Source: an uncultured Paracoccus sp.
Lineage (GTDB): Bacteria; Pseudomonadota; Alphaproteobacteria; Rhodobacterales; Rhodobacteraceae
Assembly (NCBI RefSeq): GCF_937873615.1
Contig: NZ_CALMYP010000057.1
Coordinates: 62,001-126,000, forward strand
Length of the DNA stretch: 64,000 nucleotides
Reading direction: 5' to 3'
The notes below the pieces were generated by a model. It saw nothing but the letters and a program-made list of their open reading frames with translations, was not told the DNA's origin and did no database searches. Positions 60,963 through 64,000 of the stretch are shown one piece after another; position 1 is the first letter of the stretch, and each line of letters begins with the position of its first letter. The translations under genes and the position numbers were made by a program.

Positions 60963-62002
60963 GCCTGCTCCTCGAACGGGTCGGCGGGCACGTCGTTCTC
61001 ATACCAGCCGAGGGTCTTCCAGGTCCGCTTCATGTGATCCGGCAGGGGCGCGGTCAGGGTGATCCGCTCCTTGGTGATCGGATGGGTAAAGGACAGGCTG
61101 CGGGCATGAAGATGCAGCTTGCGGCTGATGTCGCCGCCAAGCTGCGCGCCCCAGCCATCGCCCAGATTTTCCTGCCCCGAGCCGCCATATTTGCCGTCCC
61201 CGACGATGGGATGGCCGAGTTCCGCCATATGCGCGCGCAGTTGATGGGTGCGCCCGGTGATCGGAACGAGCGCGCACCAGCTGGCCCGCTGCGCGAGATT
61301 GTCGAGCACGGCATAATCGGTGGTTGCGCGCTTGGCACCTTCCACCTTGTCGATGTCGCGGGGATGGACGGCCATCATCTTCTCGCCCTCGCCGCCGCGC
61401 CCGTGGCCGGGTGCCTTGACCAGCCCGTAACGGATCGTGCCCATCTTCGGGCTGGGCACACCGGCGACGGCGGCCCAGTAGATCTTGCGGGTGTCGCGGT
61501 GCCGGAAGGCCTCGGACAGGGCGCGGGCCACCCGGTCGGTGCGCGCCAGAAGCAGGATGCCAGAGGTATCCTTGTCCAGCCGGTGCACCAGCTTGGGCTT
61601 GTCCTTGTAGCCGAATTTCAGCGCCTCGCTGAGGCCATCGACATGCCGGTCCCCCTGCCCCGAACCGCCCTGGCTGGGCAGCCCCGGCGGCTTGTTCAGT
61701 GCGATGATATGCTGGTCCTTCCAGATCACCGCTTTCTGGATCATCTCGGCATCGGCATCGCTGATCCGGGTTTCGGCCTTCTGCACGGGGGCGGCATCGG
61801 GCAAGGGCGGAATGCGCACCTCCTGCCCCGCTTCGACCCGGGTATTCGCCTTGACCCGGCCGCCATCGACGCGGATCTGGCCGGTCCGGCACATCTTTTC
61901 GACCGCGCCATGCGTCACCTGCGGGAATTTCTTCCGTAGCCAGCGATCCAGCCGCTGATCGCCCTCATCCGCGCCCACGCGGACGGTCTGCACGCCGCTC
62001 AT
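60959..62002 (-). CDS. Pseudouridine synthase RluC/RluA family
   Basis: A 347-residue RNA pseudouridine synthase. An S4 RNA-binding domain at the N-terminus (DQRLDRWLRKKFPQVTHGAVEKMCRTGQIRVDG) precedes the catalytic core with the invariant aspartate in VHRLDKDTSGILLLA and GRTHQLRAHMAELGHPIVGDGKYG. RluC in E. coli modifies 23S rRNA at 955, 2504 and 2580. Start MSGVQTVRVG at 62002 overlaps crcB; a longer upstream frame is not credible. It belongs to a chain of coupled genes. Confidence 0.9.
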   Translation of the reverse strand: MSGVQTVRVGADEGDQRLDRWLRKKFPQVTHGAVEKMCRTGQIRVDGGRVKANTRVEAGQEVRIPPLPDAAPVQKAETRISDADAEMIQKAVIWKDQHIIALNKPPGLPSQGGSGQGDRHVDGLSEALKFGYKDKPKLVHRLDKDTSGILLLARTDRVARALSEAFRHRDTRKIYWAAVAGVPSPKMGTIRYGLVKAPGHGRGGEGEKMMAVHPRDIDKVEGAKRATTDYAVLDNLAQRASWCALVPITGRTHQLRAHMAELGHPIVGDGKYGGSGQENLGDGWGAQLGGDISRKLHLHARSLSFTHPITKERITLTAPLPDHMKRTWKTLGWYENDVPADPFEEQA

Positions 62003-62364
62003 GCCCAGAGCCCCCTGCCGATGGCCATGCCAGCCAGAACCGCCGCGATCGACAGCGCGACCGAGACAAGGACATAGATCAGCGCAGCACCACCCTGCCC
62101 GCGCTCCCACAGCGTCAGCGCATCCAGCGAGAAGGCCGAAAACGTGGTGAAGCCGCCCAGCACCCCGGTCAGCAGCAGCGGCGCGTAATGGTTGTTCCAG
62201 CGATGCGCCATCAGCGCCGCCAGAAGCCCCATGGCCAGGCTGCCCAGCACATTGACCACACCGGTCGCGACCGGAAAGCCGGTCACCGGAATGGCGCGAT
62301 AGACGCCATAGCGGGCAGTCGCGCCGATTGCGCCACCAAGGGCGACCTGAAGGAACGGGTTCAT
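61999..62364 (-). CDS. crcB: Fluoride channel CrcB/Fluc
   Basis: A 121-residue four-helix protein that exports fluoride as a dual-topology dimer. The family core is GGAIGATARYGVYR near the N-terminus, NVLGSLAMGLLAAL, and GGFTTFSAFSLDAL (the Fluc TTFS signature). Two ATGs are adjacent at 62367 and 62364; the second has better spacing from GGAAGG. No fluoride riboswitch was recognised upstream. Overlaps rluC by 4 bases. Confidence 0.92.
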   Translation of the reverse strand: MNPFLQVALGGAIGATARYGVYRAIPVTGFPVATGVVNVLGSLAMGLLAALMAHRWNNHYAPLLLTGVLGGFTTFSAFSLDALTLWERGQGGAALIYVLVSVALSIAAVLAGMAIGRGLWA

Positions 62365-62398
62365 CATCGGCCTTCCATCTGTCCCGGCGCCGGCAAAG

Positions 62399-63724
62399 TC
62401 AACCGCGCTTGGCGCGCTGCTGCACGAACCAGTCGAGGCGCTTCTTCAACTCGCGCTCGAACCCGCGCTCGACCGGGGTGTAAAGAACCGGGCGCTTCAT
62501 GCCCTCGGGGAAATAGTTCTGGCCGCTGAAGGCGCCCTCGGCATCGTGGTCGTATTCGTAACCGGCACCGTAGCCCTGTTCCTTCATCATCTTCGTCGGC
62601 GCGTTCAGGATATGGGCGGGCGGCATCAGGCTGCCGGTGCGTTTGGCCTCGGATCGCGCCGCCTTATAGGCGACATAACCGGCATTCGACTTCGGCGCGA
62701 GCGCCAGATAGATCACCGCCTGCGCCAGTGCCAGTTCACCCTCGGGGCTGCCGAGACGTTCATAGAGCGCCCAGGCATCGAGGCAATGGCGCTGCGCCGC
62801 CGGATCGGCCAGGCCGATATCCTCGACGGCCATGCGGGTGATGCGCCGGGCGAGGTAGCGCGGGTCCTCGCCCCCTTCCAGCATCCGCGCCAGCCAGTAA
62901 AGCGCCGCATCCGGGTCGGAGCCGCGCACCGATTTGTGCAGCGCCGAGATCAGGTTGTAATGTTCGTCCCCCGACTTGTCGTAAAGCGTCGCCCGCTTCA
63001 TCAGCCGTTGCGACAGCTGTTCGGTGCTCAGCCTGCCGTCCAGCTTCCAGGCCATGACCTGCTCGATCAGGTTCAGGGCCGCGCGCCCGTCGCCATCGGC
63101 CATTTCCAGCAGCGCCTCGCGCGCCGGGCCGTCCAGCGGCAGTGCCCGGTCCAACTCATGCTCGGCGCGTTGCGCCAGAAGCTCCAGATCGGCCAGATCG
63201 AGGCGCTTCAGCACCACGACCTGGGCGCGCGACAGAAGTGCTGCATTCAGCTCGAAACTCGGATTCTCGGTGGTGGCCCCGACCAGAAGGATGGTGCCGT
63301 CTTCCATATGCGGCAGGAAACTGTCCTGCTGGGCGCGGTTGAAGCGGTGGATTTCATCGACGAACAGCAATGTGCCGCCGCCGGTCTGGCGGCGCAGCTT
63401 CGCGGCCTCGAACACCTTGCGCAGTTCCGGCACCCCGGAAAAGATCGCGCTGATCTGGACGAAATGCAGGTCGGTCTCATCCGCCAGCAGCCGCGCGATG
63501 GTGGTCTTGCCGACACCCGGGGGCCCCCAGAGGATCAGCGAGGACAGGCTGCCCGCCCCCAGCATCGCACCGAGCGGGCCGTCGGCATCCAGCACCTTCT
63601 GCTGGCCGATCACCTCGGACAGCGCGCGCGGTCGGATGCGGTCGGCAAGGGGTGCGGCCCGAAGCGCGGTCGCATCGGGCGAAGATGAACCCTTTCCGGG
63701 CAGGCTGTCGAACAGATCGGCCAT
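62399..63724 (-). CDS. rarA: Replication-associated recombination protein RarA (MgsA)
   Basis: A 441-residue AAA+ ATPase that acts at stalled replication forks. It carries LADRIRPRALSEVIGQQKVLDADGPLGAML, Walker A GPPGVGKTT, Walker B LLFVDEIHRFN, sensor GATTENPSFELN, and the C-terminal tetramer domain ending NYFPEGMKRPVLYTPVERGFERELKKRL. Start MADLFDSL at 63724 is the family start; a longer frame to 63760 overlaps the neighbour. Probably in one transcript with crcB and rluC. Confidence 0.95.
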   Translation of the reverse strand: MADLFDSLPGKGSSSPDATALRAAPLADRIRPRALSEVIGQQKVLDADGPLGAMLGAGSLSSLILWGPPGVGKTTIARLLADETDLHFVQISAIFSGVPELRKVFEAAKLRRQTGGGTLLFVDEIHRFNRAQQDSFLPHMEDGTILLVGATTENPSFELNAALLSRAQVVVLKRLDLADLELLAQRAEHELDRALPLDGPAREALLEMADGDGRAALNLIEQVMAWKLDGRLSTEQLSQRLMKRATLYDKSGDEHYNLISALHKSVRGSDPDAALYWLARMLEGGEDPRYLARRITRMAVEDIGLADPAAQRHCLDAWALYERLGSPEGELALAQAVIYLALAPKSNAGYVAYKAARSEAKRTGSLMPPAHILNAPTKMMKEQGYGAGYEYDHDAEGAFSGQNYFPEGMKRPVLYTPVERGFERELKKRLDWFVQQRAKRG

Positions 63725-63765
63725 GACGGGCGGAAGATACGCCGCCCGCCCAGCAAGCAAAAGGG

Positions 63766-64000
63766 TCAGTGCAGCTTCTGGACCAGATTCGTCGCCACCA
63801 CCTGGAAGGCGCCATCATCGAAGTTCAGCACCGGCCCCAGGGCCTCGCCTTCCATCCCGCAGCGGCGATACCACCGCGGCCAGTTGGAATCGATCAACCC
63901 GATATGGCGCACCGCGCCAAGCTCGCGCGCCGCCTGGTTCAGGCCCGAGATCAGCTCGGCATGAACCTTGCGGCGGACGCCCATCGGCACGCTGTGGCTG
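63766..64000 (-). CDS. Probable acyl-homoserine lactone synthase (LuxI family), C-terminal part
   Basis: Only the last 78 or so residues are in the window; the frame continues past base 64000. The visible part, VPMGVRRKVHAELISGLNQAARELGAVRHIGLIDSNWPRWYRRCGMEGEALGPVLNFDDGAFQVVATNL, follows the C-terminal pattern of LuxI autoinducer synthases (an alpha-helix, a GVRxxxG strand, then RxxRxCG...LGPxxxxxx). A GNAT acetyltransferase is the alternative. It lies 41 bases upstream of rarA, transcribed the same way. The conserved N-terminal Arg and acidic residues are outside the window. Confidence 0.55.
   Translation of the reverse strand, partial: SHSVPMGVRRKVHAELISGLNQAARELGAVRHIGLIDSNWPRWYRRCGMEGEALGPVLNFDDGAFQVVATNLVQKLH

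Noticed and set aside
62365-62398. Fluoride riboswitch in front of crcB
   Set aside because: The gap to rarA is only about 32 bases, too short for the roughly 60-base motif, and no matching pseudoknot pattern was seen.

Overview
The window is a GC-rich stretch of chromosome from an alphaproteobacterium, most likely a Rhodobacterales member close to Paracoccus. The gene families fit that group: an ATP12 chaperone, an imuA-imuB-dnaE2 mutasome preceded by the alphaproteobacterial LexA box GAAC-N7-GAAC, an OpgG/H/C glucan operon, class I TonB/ExbBD, several TRAP transporters, and a Rhodobacterales-type intergenic repeat. No rRNA, tRNA, CRISPR array, prophage or intact insertion sequence was seen. 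Genes are densely packed, with many 4-base ATGA overlaps. All calls are from reading the sequence; no database search was run.

Layout. 1-3000: the end of a TPM-domain membrane protein, a lone polyamine-type binding protein and a STAS-less SulP anion transporter. 3.1-9.1 kb: a complete sialic-acid island, nanR-siaP-siaQ-siaM-nanE-nanK divergent from nanA across a TGGT-N3-ACCA operator lying inside the nanA promoter. 9.2-14.6 kb: a nucleoside deaminase, an Lrp regulator, a universal stress protein, an AGCS amino-acid symporter and a Tat-exported PhoX phosphatase with a possible Pho box. 14.7-23.5 kb: a gallate-ester island, with a LysR regulator carrying two DNA-binding domains, a tannase, GalD, GalC/LigK, a type I (VOC-fold) extradiol dioxygenase, GalB, and a divergent TRAP permease pair with no binding protein. 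The ring-cleavage enzyme is not of the LigAB/GalA type known for gallate, and this is the most interesting point in the window.

23.6-29.0 kb: the SOS-inducible imuA-imuB-dnaE2 mutagenesis cassette. 29.0-31.1 kb: exbB-exbD-tonB. 31.4-36.2 kb: opgG-opgH-opgC for succinylated periplasmic glucans, then a DUF475/TerC-like membrane protein with a structured leader. 37.6-41.4 kb: a MATE pump, an EamA exporter and a YghU-type glutathione transferase with a foreign-looking low-GC tail.

41.4-48.9 kb: aminoacyl-tRNA synthetases alaS, glyS and glyQ. Three oddities lie here: an in-place remnant of the ilvC 3' end behind alaS, a 140-bp inverted-repeat element in front of alaS, and a low-GC in-frame insert of about 70 residues in GlyS. 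An FkbM methyltransferase and a small membrane protein sit between glyS and glyQ. 49-52 kb: a SPOR/peptidoglycan-binding-like envelope protein and the TrkH potassium channel. 52-58.4 kb: a dppABCDF peptide ABC transporter operon divergent from a MarR regulator. 58.5-64 kb: a lone AapJ-type amino-acid binding protein and the chain atp12-gph-rluC-crcB-rarA, ending in the C-terminal part of a probable LuxI-family synthase cut by the window edge.
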